A DNA stretch of 64,000 nt, taken from NCBI GenBank assembly GCA_000620205.1, contig JHVP01000003.1:248001-312000 (forward strand), written 5' to 3'. A model generated the notes under the pieces. That model was not told the origin of the DNA, made no database searches, and saw only the letters and a list, made by a program, of their open reading frames with translations. Made by a program: the position numbers and the translations under genes. Below are positions 50,830 through 63,790 of the stretch, piece by piece. The DNA comes from Geodermatophilaceae bacterium URHA0031. Lineage in GTDB: Bacteria; Actinomycetota; Actinomycetes; Mycobacteriales; Geodermatophilaceae. Within the stretch, counting starts at the first letter, position 1. Each line of letters opens with the position of its first letter.

Positions 50830-51875
50830 TCACAGCTCGGCGATGACCTGGCTGACGACCTTGGCGGCGTGCTCGATGCCGGCGCGGTCGACGTCGAGGT
50901 GGGTCACCAGCCGGATCCGGTCGGCGCTGACCTGACCGACCAGCACGCCCTGGGCCTTGGCCGCCTCGGCGACGGCCGGGGCCGGGACGCCCCGGACGAC
51001 GACCATGTTGGTCTCCACCGTGGCCGGGTCCACGCCGAGCCGCTCGGCCAGCAGCCGGGCGTGCTCGTGGTCCTCGGCGAGCCGCTCGACGTGGTGGTCC
51101 AGCGCGTGCAGCCCGGCCGCCGCCAGGACGCCGACCTGGCGCATCCCGCCGCCAAGCCGCTTGCGCCACAGCCGGCCGGCGGCGATCCGCTCGGCGCTGG
51201 CCACCAGGACCGAGCCGACCGGAGCGCCCAGCCCCTTGGACAGGCACACCGACGCGGTGTCGGCCAGCTGCCCGTAGGTCGCCAGCGGGACGCCGGACGC
51301 CACGTGCGCGTTGAACACACGCGCGCCGTCCAGGTGCACGTTCACCCCGGCCCCACGGGACCAGTCGAAGAGCCGCTGCAGCTCGGCGAGGGGCTGCACC
51401 AGGCCACCGCCGCGGTTGTGCGAGTTCTCGACGGCGACGGCGGCCGTCGCGGTCAGGTGCCAGTCGCCGTGCGGCCGCACCTGGGCGATGAGCTGGTCGG
51501 CCGACAGCCGCCCGCCCTCGGAGACCACGGTGCGGGAGGAGAGCCCGAACAGCGCAGCGGCGGCACCCATCTCGTAGGTGAGGATGTGCGCGTCGGCGTC
51601 CCCGAGGACCTCCTGGCCGGGCTCGCAGACCAGTCGCAGGCCGATCTGGTTGCCCATGGTCCCGGACGGGACGAACAGCGCAGCCTCGTGACCGAACAGC
51701 TCGGCGACCCGCTCCTCGAGCGCGTTGACCGTCGGGTCCTCGCGGTAGACGTCGTCGCCGACCTCGGCCTCGGCCATGACCCGGCGCATCGCCGGGGTCG
51801 GCCGGGTGAGGGTGTCCGAGCGGAGGTCGACGGCGCCGCTGGCGGCAGCGGGGCCGTCGGTGGTGATCCCGTACA

Positions 51876-51876
<1 letters not shown>
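50830..51876 (-). CDS. Threonine aldolase family PLP enzyme
   Basis: 348-residue fold-type I PLP enzyme that cleaves threonine or allo-threonine to glycine and acetaldehyde. VDLRSDTLTRPTPAMRRVMAEAEVGDDVYREDP is the family N-terminus. FVPSGTMGNQIGLRLV, VNVHLDGARVFNAH (cofactor Asp) and ASVCLSKGLGAPVGS (PLP-binding Lys) follow. The start ATG 51876 shares one base with the aroG stop (TGATG), so it is translationally coupled to DAHP synthase. Beta-hydroxy amino acid specificity is not decidable. Confidence 0.9.
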
Positions 51877-56608
<4,732 letters not shown>

Positions 56609-56611
<3 letters not shown>

Positions 56612-56656
56612 GCGGAGTGCCACGGGCGCGTCGTCCGCACCGTGGCACTCCGCTCA
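56609..56656. terminator. 17-bp perfect hairpin that contains both convergent stop codons
   Basis: TGAGCGGAGTGCCACGG (56609-56625) and CCGTGGCACTCCGCTCA (56640-56656) are exact complements with a 14-nt loop. The first three bases of each arm, read on the coding strand, are the TGA stop codons of the chemoreceptor gene (plus) and of the exoribonuclease gene (minus). Confidence 0.8.
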
Positions 56657-57145
56657 CCGCCGGGCGGCCTCCATCAGGTTCCAGCGGGCCAGGTTGTAGC
56701 GGGCGTCGACCAGGGCGTCGTGCGTGCCGGAGGGCTTGGGGGGCAGGTCCGGCTGGCCGACGTCCTCCCACCGCTGGCGCAGCTCCCGGGTGAACCGCGG
56801 GATCGACCGGGGCAGCGTCGGCATGGCGCCCCACAGCTGGGCCAGCGCGACGTGGTCGTAGGCGGCGAACCAGGCCCACAGCTCGATCTCCTCCCCCGGC
56901 GCGGTGAGGAAGGAGAGCAGGTCCTCACGGATCCGCTGCCGGCTGCGCCACGCCTTGTCCGCCGGCGGCGGCAGCTGGTCCAGGACGTTGCGGCGCACCC
57001 ACGGGATGGCCCGGTCGGGGTCGAACTCGGTGCTGACGGCGTAGAACTCCCGCCCCGTCTCGTCGACGACACCGATCGAGACCAGGTCGATCGTGGTGCC
57101 GTCCTCGATGAACTCGGTGTCGTAGAAGTAGCGCCGCACACTCAC
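56654..57145 (-). CDS. 3'-5' exoribonuclease (Rv2179c/polyadenylate-specific AS type)
   Basis: 163-residue DEDD-type exonuclease like M. tuberculosis Rv2179c. YFYDTEFIEDGTTIDLVSIGVVDE carries the first Asp/Glu pair, WAWFAAYDHVALAQLWG carries the second Asp, and HDALVDARYNLARW carries the terminal His/Asp. GTG 57145 overlaps the stop of the upstream membrane protein (GTGA). TACGGT also lies 6 nt before it, so it could be expressed leaderless as well. The position one gene from aroG and pfk follows Rv2178c-Rv2179c order. Confidence 0.9.
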   Translation of the reverse strand: MSVRRYFYDTEFIEDGTTIDLVSIGVVDETGREFYAVSTEFDPDRAIPWVRRNVLDQLPPPADKAWRSRQRIREDLLSFLTAPGEEIELWAWFAAYDHVALAQLWGAMPTLPRSIPRFTRELRQRWEDVGQPDLPPKPSGTHDALVDARYNLARWNLMEAARR

Positions 57146-57657
57146 CGGGACACCGTAGGCAGGTTCGGCGGGACGCCGGCAGGCCGGTCCAGGTCGGCGA
57201 GCAGCAGCCACCCCCGGCCGGTGCCGGTGAACACCAGCGCCACGCTGAGCCCGGCGACCACGTAGGCCGACCAGTCCGCCGGGTTGCAGCTGAACACGAC
57301 GAGCGGCAGGCAGAGCGCCGCCGAGAGCGGCAGGCCCCACTGCACCTGCCGGTCGTCGAAGGTGTCCGCCGTGTCGTCGTGCCGCAGGTAGGTGGCCACG
57401 TGCGCGACCAGCCCGCACACGGCCAGGCCGCCGGCGACAAGGAAGCCGATCCGCCAGGACGCCCCCGGCATCAGCGCGACCAGGCCGCCCAGCAGCGGGA
57501 CCAGCAGCTCCGCCAGGGCGACACCGGCCACGGCCTCCTTGAGCCCCATCCCCCGCCACCGGCGCGAGGAGAGCTGCAGGACCGCCAGCAGCACGGCGGA
57601 GGCGACGACCGCCACCACGGTCAGCGCCTGCAGGAACGCCTGCCACTCAGCACCCAC
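57142..57657 (-). CDS. Hypothetical four- to five-helix membrane protein
   Basis: 171-residue protein with hydrophobic segments FLQALTVVAVVASAVLLAVL, GVALAELLVPLLGGLVALM, IGFLVAGGLAVCGLVAHVAT, LSAALCLPLVVFSC and VVAGLSVALVFTG. GTG 57657. Two short cytoplasmic loops are charged (QLSSRRWRGMGLKE, LRHDDTADTFDDRQ). I recognise no family. It is coupled to the exoribonuclease by GTGA. Confidence 0.75.
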   Translation of the reverse strand: MGAEWQAFLQALTVVAVVASAVLLAVLQLSSRRWRGMGLKEAVAGVALAELLVPLLGGLVALMPGASWRIGFLVAGGLAVCGLVAHVATYLRHDDTADTFDDRQVQWGLPLSAALCLPLVVFSCNPADWSAYVVAGLSVALVFTGTGRGWLLLADLDRPAGVPPNLPTVSR

Positions 57658-57724
57658 GGAGGACCCCCGGCGTCAGCTGGACACCCGCGAGGATGCCGGG
57701 GTGCCGGGGATCTGGCGAGGCCGT

Positions 57725-57744
57725 CCGGCGCCCGGGGGCGCCGG
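57725..57744 (-). terminator. Hairpin after the acyltransferase gene
   Basis: CCGGCGCC (57725-57732) pairs perfectly with GGCGCCGG (57737-57744) over a 4-nt loop, 14 nt after the acyltransferase stop in the direction of transcription. The rest of the 57658-57758 gap shows nothing else. Confidence 0.55.
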
Positions 57745-57758
57745 TACCCCGCCGGCGG

Positions 57759-58541
57759 TCAGCCGGCCAGGGAGTCCGGCAGCCGGTCGGCGGCCTCGTG
57801 CGAGGGCGGCTGGAGCCGGCTGACCGCCTCGCTGGCGCTCACCCCGGTGGTGTCCATGGACTTCTTCACCTTGGCGCCGTAGACGTCGACGTACTCCTGG
57901 CCGGAGAGCTCCATGATCTCGTACATCACCTCGTCGGTGATCGAGCGCTCCACGAACCGGTCACCCGACAGCCCGGCGTACCGGGAGAAGTCCAGCGGCT
58001 CACCGAAGCGCACCACCACCCGGACCAGGTTCTTGCTCAGCGCCCGGCCGAGCTTCCCCGGCAGCGGGACCCGGCGGGGCTCGTAGACCATCGCGACCGG
58101 GACGACCGGCGCGCCGGTCTCCAGGGTCATCCGGGCGATCCCGGTCTTGCCGCGGAAGAGCCGGCCGTCCGGTGAGCGGGTGCCCTCGGGGTAGATGCCC
58201 AGCAGCTTGCCCTGCATGAGGATGCGGATGCCGGTGCGGATGGCGTCCTCGGCCGCCGAGGCGTTGGTGCGGTCGATCGGCACCTGGCCGCTGCCCCCGA
58301 AGAACACCCGCTGTGCGACCCCCTTGGGGCCGGTGCCGGTGAAGTACTCGGCCTTGGCCAGGAAGGTGACCCGGCGGCGCAGCGACAGCGGCATGAAGAC
58401 CCAGTCCGCCGCGGACAGGTGGTTGCTGGCGATGATCGCCGCGCCCTTCGCCGGCACGTGCCCGATCCCCTCCACACGGGGCCGGAACACGAGCTTGGCG
58501 ACCGGACCGACGGCCACGAACTTGAGGAACCAGTAGAACAA
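57759..58541 (-). CDS. 1-acyl-sn-glycerol-3-phosphate acyltransferase (PlsC family)
   Basis: 260-residue membrane-associated acyltransferase of phospholipid synthesis. The catalytic block I is SNHLSAADWVFMPL (the H-x4-D motif, HLSAAD). GQVPIDRTN is block II, IYPEGTRSPDGRLFRGKTG is block III, and PVVPVAMVY is block IV. TTG 58541 has GGAGG 4 nt upstream and follows a -10-like TAGTCT. GTG 58580 is an in-frame alternative. It corresponds in position to Rv2182c. The C-terminal 30 residues are polar and variable. Confidence 0.88.
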   Translation of the reverse strand: MFYWFLKFVAVGPVAKLVFRPRVEGIGHVPAKGAAIIASNHLSAADWVFMPLSLRRRVTFLAKAEYFTGTGPKGVAQRVFFGGSGQVPIDRTNASAAEDAIRTGIRILMQGKLLGIYPEGTRSPDGRLFRGKTGIARMTLETGAPVVPVAMVYEPRRVPLPGKLGRALSKNLVRVVVRFGEPLDFSRYAGLSGDRFVERSITDEVMYEIMELSGQEYVDVYGAKVKKSMDTTGVSASEAVSRLQPPSHEAADRLPDSLAG

Positions 58542-58648
58542 CGCGCCTCCCTCAGCGACTGTCAGACTAGAGAGGCGCACGACACCTGGACAATCGCAGC
58601 CGTCCCCGCACCTCCCACTCCCCCCGATGACGCCCCGGAGGACCCGTC

Positions 58649-58735
58649 ATGACGCAGGCCACGCCGATGACGGCCCCGGCCGTCCGGTCGGCCCCGCGGC
58701 CCCGGGCGACCCCGCCCGCCGCGGTGCGCCCGTGA
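58649..58735 (+). CDS. Short ORF (28 residues) coupled to a membrane-protein gene
   Basis: ATG 58649 is preceded by GGAGGA (58637-58642), one of the best Shine-Dalgarno matches in the window. The 28-codon frame (MTQATPMTAPAVRSAPRPRA and on) ends TGA at 58733-58735, overlapping GTG 58732 of the next gene as GTGA. The peptide is Pro/Ala/Thr/Arg-rich with no membrane segment. Either it is a leader peptide that sets translation of the downstream gene, or a small protein. I know no homologue. Confidence 0.5.
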   Translation: MTQATPMTAPAVRSAPRPRATPPAAVRP

Positions 58736-59409
58736 CGCTCCCCCGCCGCGGCCGGGGCCGCCGGGACAACGGGCTGGACGCCGCCCTCTGGTCCCCGGTC
58801 CGCGACGTCGACCCCCGGGTCGGCGAGCACCTCCTCGACGTCCTGCTCGACGCGGGGATCGCCGCCTACCTCGAGCCGGCCACCGACGTCGAGCCGTACA
58901 CGCGGACGGTGACGCTGCCCAGCCCACCCTCGGACCGGCTGTTCGTCGACCGCGCCCGCCGGGTGGAGGCCCGCACGCTGGTCGACCGGCACGCCGAGCC
59001 GCGCCCCGCCGCCCCGCCCGCCCGCGAGGAGCGCCCGGACCTCGACACCGACGCGGAGTTCGCCCGGATCGTGGCCACCTTCGAGGCCGAGCACGGCCGG
59101 ACCGCGGTCTCCGACGAGCCCCGCGACGACCCGCCCCCGCCCCCGGCCGAGCCGGCGGTGCTGGACGCCCCCGAGGAGCACTACGAGCCACCGCCGCCCC
59201 CGCCGCTGCCGGTCCTCGCGCCCGCCTCGCTGTACGCGCTGCTGCTCATCGCCGTCGGCGCCGTCCTGATCGTCGCGCCGGGCAGGGTGGGGCTGTCGCT
59301 GGACGTCGGCCTGGTGCTCGGCGTCGCCGCGGTCGCCGGCGGGGTGGCGGTGCTGGTGTCCCGGATGCGCGACCGCTCCGACGACGGCGACGACGGCGCG
59401 GTCGTCTAG
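58732..59409 (+). CDS. Hypothetical protein with C-terminal membrane helices
   Basis: 225-residue protein from GTG 58732. The frame extends upstream to ATG 58627. RDNGLDAALWSPVRDVDPRVGEHLLDVLLDAGIAAYLEPATD is an alpha/beta N-terminal domain. A Pro/Glu-rich linker (DEPRDDPPPPPAEP, EEHYEPPPPPPLPVLAP) leads to two C-terminal membrane helices (LYALLLIAVGAVLIVAPG and LDVGLVLGVAAVAGGVAVLV) and an acidic tail. No family is recognised with certainty. It looks like a cytoplasmic domain tethered to the membrane. Confidence 0.75.
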   Translation: MTLPRRGRGRRDNGLDAALWSPVRDVDPRVGEHLLDVLLDAGIAAYLEPATDVEPYTRTVTLPSPPSDRLFVDRARRVEARTLVDRHAEPRPAAPPAREERPDLDTDAEFARIVATFEAEHGRTAVSDEPRDDPPPPPAEPAVLDAPEEHYEPPPPPPLPVLAPASLYALLLIAVGAVLIVAPGRVGLSLDVGLVLGVAAVAGGVAVLVSRMRDRSDDGDDGAVV

Positions 59410-59430
59410 CGGGCCGCTAACCTCCGCAGG

Positions 59431-60660
59431 ATGAGCGCTGCGTCACCATCCGCCGTCGTCACGCTGACCGGCCACCTGATGGACACCGGCATCCTCGCCC
59501 GGGTCCTGGACGACGTCCTGGAGTACGGCGGGGACTACCGGATCGAGAGCCTGGACCTGGGCCGCCAGCACGGGGACGAGTCGCAGGCGCTGGTGGAGGT
59601 CAGCGCCGCGGACGCCGAACTGCTGGACCGGATCCTCATGCGGGTCCAGGTGCACGGCGCGAACCCGGTCGACCCCGGGACGGCGACCACCCGGCCCGCG
59701 CCGGCCGACGGCGTCTTCCCCGACGACTTCTACTCGACGACCAACCTGGAGACCCTGGTCCGGCTGGACCGGGAGTGGCTGCGGGTCGAGCACCCGGAGA
59801 TGGACTGCGGCCTGGTCGTCTCCGACGGGCCCGTCGTCCGCACCGTCCCGGTCAGCGACGTGCGCGCCGGTGACACGGTGGTCTGCGGCGCGCACGGGGT
59901 CCGGGTCGAGCTGCCGCCGCAGGCGCCGCGCGGCGAGGAGGACGACTTCGGGTTCATGTCCTCCACGGTGTCCAGCGAGAAGCCGCAGGCGCTGCTGGTC
60001 CGGCAGATCGCCGAGCGGATGCGCGAGGTCAAGGCGGCGGGCCGGCGGGTGCTGTGGGTCGGCGGCCCGGCGGTCGTGCACACCGGGGCGGCGCCGGCGA
60101 TGGTCCGGCTGGTGGAGGCCAGCTACGTCGACGTCCTGTTCGCCGGGAACGCGCTGGCCACCCACGACATCGAGTCCGCCCTGTTCGGCACCTCGCTGGG
60201 CGTGGACCTGGCCAAGGGGTCCGGGGTGCCGCACGGCCACGAGCACCACATCCGGGCGATCAACACCATCCGGGCCGCCGGCTCGATCGCCGCGGCGGTG
60301 GCCTCCGGCGTCCTCACCGGCGGGGTCATGCACGCGATGGTGCAGGCGGAGAAGCCGTTCGTGCTGGTCGGCTCGGTGCGCGACGACGGCCCGCTGCCCG
60401 ACGTGATCACCGACGTCATCGACGGCCAGCGGGCGATGCGCGCCGAGCTGCACGACGTCGGCTTCGCGATCATGGTCGCCACCATGCTGCACTCCATCGC
60501 CACCGGGAACCTGCTGCCGGCCTCGATCCCGCTGGTCTGCGTGGACATCAACCCGGCCACGGTGACCAAGCTCGCCGACCGGGGCAGCGCCCAGGCGATG
60601 GGGATCGTGACCGACATCGGCCTGTTCCTCGAGCAGCTCGCCCGCGAGCTGGCTCCCTAG
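59431..60660 (+). CDS. TIGR00300 family protein (LOR/SDH domain, ornithine cyclodeaminase-like)
   Basis: 409-residue protein. LTGHLMDTGILARVLDDVLEYGGDYRIESLDLGR and ALVEVSAADAELLDRILMRVQVHGA form the N-terminal LOR/SDH domain. VLWVGGPAVVHTGAAPAMVRL, LFAGNALATHDIESALFGTSLG and ICVDINPATVTKLADRGSAQAMGIVTD-like segments at the end form the NAD-binding half. Family members include a non-canonical ornithine cyclodeaminase of methanogens and the C-terminal half of cyanobacterial ArgZ/AgrE. The proline-forming role here is inferred. TAACCT lies 7 nt before ATG 59431. Its stop overlaps the convergent ROK gene stop in CTAG. Confidence 0.85.
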   Translation: MSAASPSAVVTLTGHLMDTGILARVLDDVLEYGGDYRIESLDLGRQHGDESQALVEVSAADAELLDRILMRVQVHGANPVDPGTATTRPAPADGVFPDDFYSTTNLETLVRLDREWLRVEHPEMDCGLVVSDGPVVRTVPVSDVRAGDTVVCGAHGVRVELPPQAPRGEEDDFGFMSSTVSSEKPQALLVRQIAERMREVKAAGRRVLWVGGPAVVHTGAAPAMVRLVEASYVDVLFAGNALATHDIESALFGTSLGVDLAKGSGVPHGHEHHIRAINTIRAAGSIAAAVASGVLTGGVMHAMVQAEKPFVLVGSVRDDGPLPDVITDVIDGQRAMRAELHDVGFAIMVATMLHSIATGNLLPASIPLVCVDINPATVTKLADRGSAQAMGIVTDIGLFLEQLARELAP

Positions 60661-61658
60661 CCCACGCCGTCGCCGACGGACTGGCGGGCCAGGTCGGCCG
60701 CGCCGACCAGCCCGGCCTGGGCGCCCAGCTCGGCGACGAGCACCCGCGGGCCGGGCCGGAACCCGCGGCCGGGCAGCGCCCGCTCGAGCCGGTCGCGCGC
60801 CGGCGCCAGGATCGTCTCCCCCAGCACGCTGACGCCCCCGCCGATGACGACCACGTCGGGGTCCAGGATCGCCGCCATGTCGGCGATGCCCTGACCCAGC
60901 CAGGTGCCTACTTCGCAGAGCAGCTCGACGGCCAGCGGATCGCCGTCGGCCGCCGCCTGGGCGACCACCTCGCCGGTGATCCGGGCGGCGTCCCCGCCGA
61001 CCCGGTCCAGCAGGTCTGCGGCGGCCGCCGGTGAGCTCTGCGCGACCTCGCGGGCGGTGTGCCCCAGGGCGTTGCCGCTGGCGTACTGCTCCCAGCAGCC
61101 GCGGTTGCCGCACGCGCACAGCCGGCCGTCGGGAACCACCCGCATGTGACCCCACTCGCCGGCGACGCCGTGCGCACCGCGCTGCAGCCGGCCGTCGATG
61201 ACGATGCCGCCGCCGATCCCGGTGCCCAGCGTGATCATCAGCATCAGGCTGCTGCCCCGCGCGGCGCCGTACCGGTACTCCGCCCACGCGGCGGCGTCGG
61301 CGTCGTTGCCCACCCACAGCGGGCGCCGCAGCCGGTCGGCGAGGTCCTTGCGCAGCGACTGGTTCCGCCAGGCGAGGTGCGGGCTGAACAGCACGGTGTC
61401 ACCGGTGCGGTCGAACCAGCCGGCGGCGCCGACGCCGACGCCGACCAGGGGTCCGTCGTGCCGCTCGGCCAGCTCGTCGACGACCGCGGCGATCGCGTCC
61501 TCGGTGGCGGTGACCGACCTCCCCGGGGTGGCCCGGCGGGCGGTGTCGGTGATGGTGCCGTCCGGGGCGACCACGCCGCCGGCGACCTTGGTGCCGCCGA
61601 TGTCGATGCCGATGGCGGGCAGCTGCGCGACGTCCGGCGGGGACGGGGCGGTGCTCAC
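60657..61658 (-). CDS. ROK-family glucokinase
   Basis: 333-residue sugar kinase. AIGIDIGGTKVAGGVV is the ATP phosphate-binding loop, GNDADAAAWAEYRYGAARG contains the catalytic Asp (NDAD), GTGIGGGIVIDGRLQRGAHGVAGEWGHM is the ROK signature with a zinc-ligand His, and CACGNRGCWEQY is the ROK zinc-binding Cys cluster. GTG 61658 overlaps the stop of the CxxCxxC gene by 4 bp. It phosphorylates glucose in the cytoplasm. In actinobacteria ROK glucokinases support growth and carbon repression. Confidence 0.92.
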   Translation of the reverse strand: MSTAPSPPDVAQLPAIGIDIGGTKVAGGVVAPDGTITDTARRATPGRSVTATEDAIAAVVDELAERHDGPLVGVGVGAAGWFDRTGDTVLFSPHLAWRNQSLRKDLADRLRRPLWVGNDADAAAWAEYRYGAARGSSLMLMITLGTGIGGGIVIDGRLQRGAHGVAGEWGHMRVVPDGRLCACGNRGCWEQYASGNALGHTAREVAQSSPAAAADLLDRVGGDAARITGEVVAQAAADGDPLAVELLCEVGTWLGQGIADMAAILDPDVVVIGGGVSVLGETILAPARDRLERALPGRGFRPGPRVLVAELGAQAGLVGAADLARQSVGDGVG

Positions 61659-62035
61659 GCGACGTCGATCCGCTGGACGGCGGGTGCGGGGGCCGGGTGC
61701 GGCACGGTCTCCTCCGGTGGGGCGGTGGGTTCGGGGGCGGGAGCGGGGGCAGCGCCGTCCGGGGTCGGGCGGGCGGTGCTGCGCAGCGCCGTCGCGGCGC
61801 TGGTCAGCACGTCCGCCAGCGCCTCCAGCAGGTCGGGCCGGTGCCCGCGCAGCGCGGCCAGCCCGGCGCACAGCGGGCAGGACCGGCACTCGCCGGCGTG
61901 CCCGTCGGCCCCGCTGCGCCCGCCGATCAGGTCGCCCAGCACGTCGGACAGGCCGGTGCCGCCCGCGTGCTCGGCGGCCAGTCCGGCGGCGAACCGGCGG
62001 GCCTGCTCGACCCAGTCCGGGCCGGGTGTGGTCAT
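61655..62035 (-). CDS. Small CxxCxxC protein of the ArsA-ROK operon
   Basis: 126-residue protein. The centre has GHAGECRSCPLCAGLAALRGHRPDLLEALADVL, a compact CRSCPLC motif that could bind zinc or an iron-sulfur cluster. The N-terminal helix WVEQARRFAAGLAAEHAGG precedes it and a long Pro/Ala tail follows (about 85-126). ATG 62035 overlaps the ArsA-like stop (ATGA) and its own stop overlaps the ROK start (GTGA). I recall similar small proteins between ArsA-like and ROK genes in other actinobacteria but know no function. Confidence 0.75.
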   Translation of the reverse strand: MTTPGPDWVEQARRFAAGLAAEHAGGTGLSDVLGDLIGGRSGADGHAGECRSCPLCAGLAALRGHRPDLLEALADVLTSAATALRSTARPTPDGAAPAPAPEPTAPPEETVPHPAPAPAVQRIDVA

Positions 62036-63177
62036 CGTCGGCTCCCCTGGGCGTCGAGCAGTCCGGCCGGCCACTGCGCCGGGTCGGGGGTGAACCGCAC
62101 CTCGAGCGTCGCGGCGGCCGTGCCGGGGTCGGTCAGCGCGCCCCCGGCGACGGTGCAGCGTCGCAGCAGTGCGTCCAGCGGCAACGAGCGGCGCACGCCG
62201 GCGACGGTCACCACCAGGTCGTCGTCCCAGCGGGTCAGCTCCACCTGCCCGCGCCGGACGAAGGGCAGCGGGACGTCGAGCACCCACCCGCCCTCCGCCC
62301 GTCGCGGCGCGGCCGCGGCCGTCGGCTGGACGACGACCTCGGGGACGGCGGCGTCCAGCCGCTCCAGGTCGGCCACCGACGCGGGCGCGAGGGCCTGTTC
62401 GGCGACCTCGCGCACCGGGCCGGTCAGCTCCCGGACCCGGCGCAGCTCCGCCGCCTGCACGGCGGCCCGCTGCGCCCACCACTCCCCCGACCCCGCGGGC
62501 AGCACCCGGGAGACGGTGACCGAGGCGACCCGCTGCCCCAGGACACCCAGCACGGTGGCGGTGTCCTGCACGGTCTCCGCGGCGCCTCCGGTGGGCGGCA
62601 CCACGAGGTGGACCGCGGTCGCCGCCGGGTCGGTGAGCGGCACGCCGTCCAGCAGCTCCTCCACGCCGGCCGCACCCGCGAGCAGTCCGGCGACCACCCC
62701 GGGGCGGCCCGGCGTGGCGGCGGCGCGGAGCGTCGCGAGCACCCGCAGCCGGGTGGGCGCGGCCTGCCCGAGCCACCAGCGCAGCGCGCCGGGGAGCGCG
62801 AGCAGGGCGGTGGCGGCCGGCGCCGGTCCGGCGTCCAGCACGACGACGTCGACGTCCCCGCTGCGGGCGTGCCCGGCCAGCGCGGCCAGCAGCGCGAACT
62901 CCACCACCCCGGGCACCGGGACGACGGAGGTCGCCGGGGGCACGGTCACCATCGGCACGGCCCCGGTCAGCGCTGCGGCGTGCCGCGCCCACAGCTGCTC
63001 GAGCGCCGGCTGGGCACCGACGAGGTCCACCCGCACGACGTCGGTGAGGTCGACGCGCGGCGGGCGCGGGGTGAGCAGCACGCAGCGGGAGCCGGCGGCG
63101 GCCAGCCGCAGCGCGGTGGCAGCGGCCACCGTCGAGCTGCCGGCGCCGCCGGGGCCGGTGACGAGGAGGATCTGCAC
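62032..63177 (-). CDS. ArsA/Get3-like anion-transporting ATPase homologue with degenerate P-loop
   Basis: 381-residue protein with the ArsA-type fold: VQILLVTGPGGAGSSTVAAATALRLAAAG at the N-terminus, VDVVVLDAGPAPAATALLALPGALRWWL in the switch region, VHLVVPPTGGAAETVQDTATVL, and the C-terminal ArsA beta domain VLDVPLPFVRRGQVELTRWDDDLVVTVAGVRRSLPLDALL. The deviant Walker A normally reads GKGGVGKT. Here both lysines are gone (residues 8-16, G-P-G-G-A-G-S-S-T), which argues against normal ATP hydrolysis. GTG 63177 follows the SRPBCC gene by 5 nt. The position corresponds to Rv2184c. Confidence 0.82.
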   Translation of the reverse strand: MQILLVTGPGGAGSSTVAAATALRLAAAGSRCVLLTPRPPRVDLTDVVRVDLVGAQPALEQLWARHAAALTGAVPMVTVPPATSVVPVPGVVEFALLAALAGHARSGDVDVVVLDAGPAPAATALLALPGALRWWLGQAAPTRLRVLATLRAAATPGRPGVVAGLLAGAAGVEELLDGVPLTDPAATAVHLVVPPTGGAAETVQDTATVLGVLGQRVASVTVSRVLPAGSGEWWAQRAAVQAAELRRVRELTGPVREVAEQALAPASVADLERLDAAVPEVVVQPTAAAAPRRAEGGWVLDVPLPFVRRGQVELTRWDDDLVVTVAGVRRSLPLDALLRRCTVAGGALTDPGTAAATLEVRFTPDPAQWPAGLLDAQGSRR

Positions 63178-63182
63178 GCGGC

Positions 63183-63614
63183 TCAGGCCTCGACGCGCTT
63201 CTTGAGCTCCTTGAGCGCGGTGTCGAGGATGACCTTCTCCGCCTTGCGCTTGATGAGCCCGAGCATGGGGATCGTCAGGTCGATGGCGATCGTGTACGTG
63301 ACCGTGGTGGAGCCGGCGGACTCGGCGAGGACGTAGGAGCCGTCCTGCTTCTTCTGCATCTGACCGCGGACGAGCGTCCAGTCCACGCGGCGGTCGCCGT
63401 CCCAGGTGTAGTCCAGGACGTAGTCGTCCTTCACCGCACCCGCGTCCAGCACGAAGTGCACCCGGCGGGCCCGCCCGTCGGGTCCGGGCTCCAGCACCTC
63501 GACCTCCTTGGCCGCCGACACCCAGGTGGGATAGGCGGGGAAGTCGGCGATGACGGCCATGACCGCGGCCGCAGGCGCGTCGACGACGATCGACTGGGTG
63601 GACTGGTCGGCCAT
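63183..63614 (-). CDS. SRPBCC (START-like) family protein
   Basis: 143-residue helix-grip protein. QSIVVDAPAAAVMAVIADFPAYPTWV is the standard N-terminus, followed by EVLEPGPDGRARRVHFVLDAG, YVLDYTWDGDRRVDWTLVRG and the C-terminal helix LGLIKRKAEKVILDTALKELKKRVEA. It resembles Rv2185c (TB16.3) in sequence and place. SRPBCC proteins bind a hydrophobic ligand such as a lipid or polyketide in their central cavity. It is transcribed with the ArsA-like gene. The gap 63615-63790 holds the divergent promoter. Confidence 0.88.
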   Translation of the reverse strand: MADQSTQSIVVDAPAAAVMAVIADFPAYPTWVSAAKEVEVLEPGPDGRARRVHFVLDAGAVKDDYVLDYTWDGDRRVDWTLVRGQMQKKQDGSYVLAESAGSTTVTYTIAIDLTIPMLGLIKRKAEKVILDTALKELKKRVEA

Positions 63615-63717
63615 GGGCGGGAGGGTAGTCGCTGCCCACCCACGCCCCGGCCGGAGCGTGGGGCGGCTGCCCCGCCCGGGTGGGGCGCTGGCCTGCTGCC
63701 CCGTGGCCCGAGCGCGC

Positions 63718-63723
63718 TAGATT
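63718..63723 (+). promoter_or_regulatory. -10-like TAGATT upstream of the acyl-CoA synthetase gene
   Basis: TAGATT lies about 67 nt before GTG 63791, predicting a 5' leader of some 60 nt with GAGAGGA as ribosome-binding site (63779-63785). Confidence 0.45.
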
Positions 63724-63790
63724 GGCGGACCGACCCCCGTCCGGGCCGGAGGCGACGGCGCCTCGGGCAGGGCGCGCAGAGAGGACCGGC

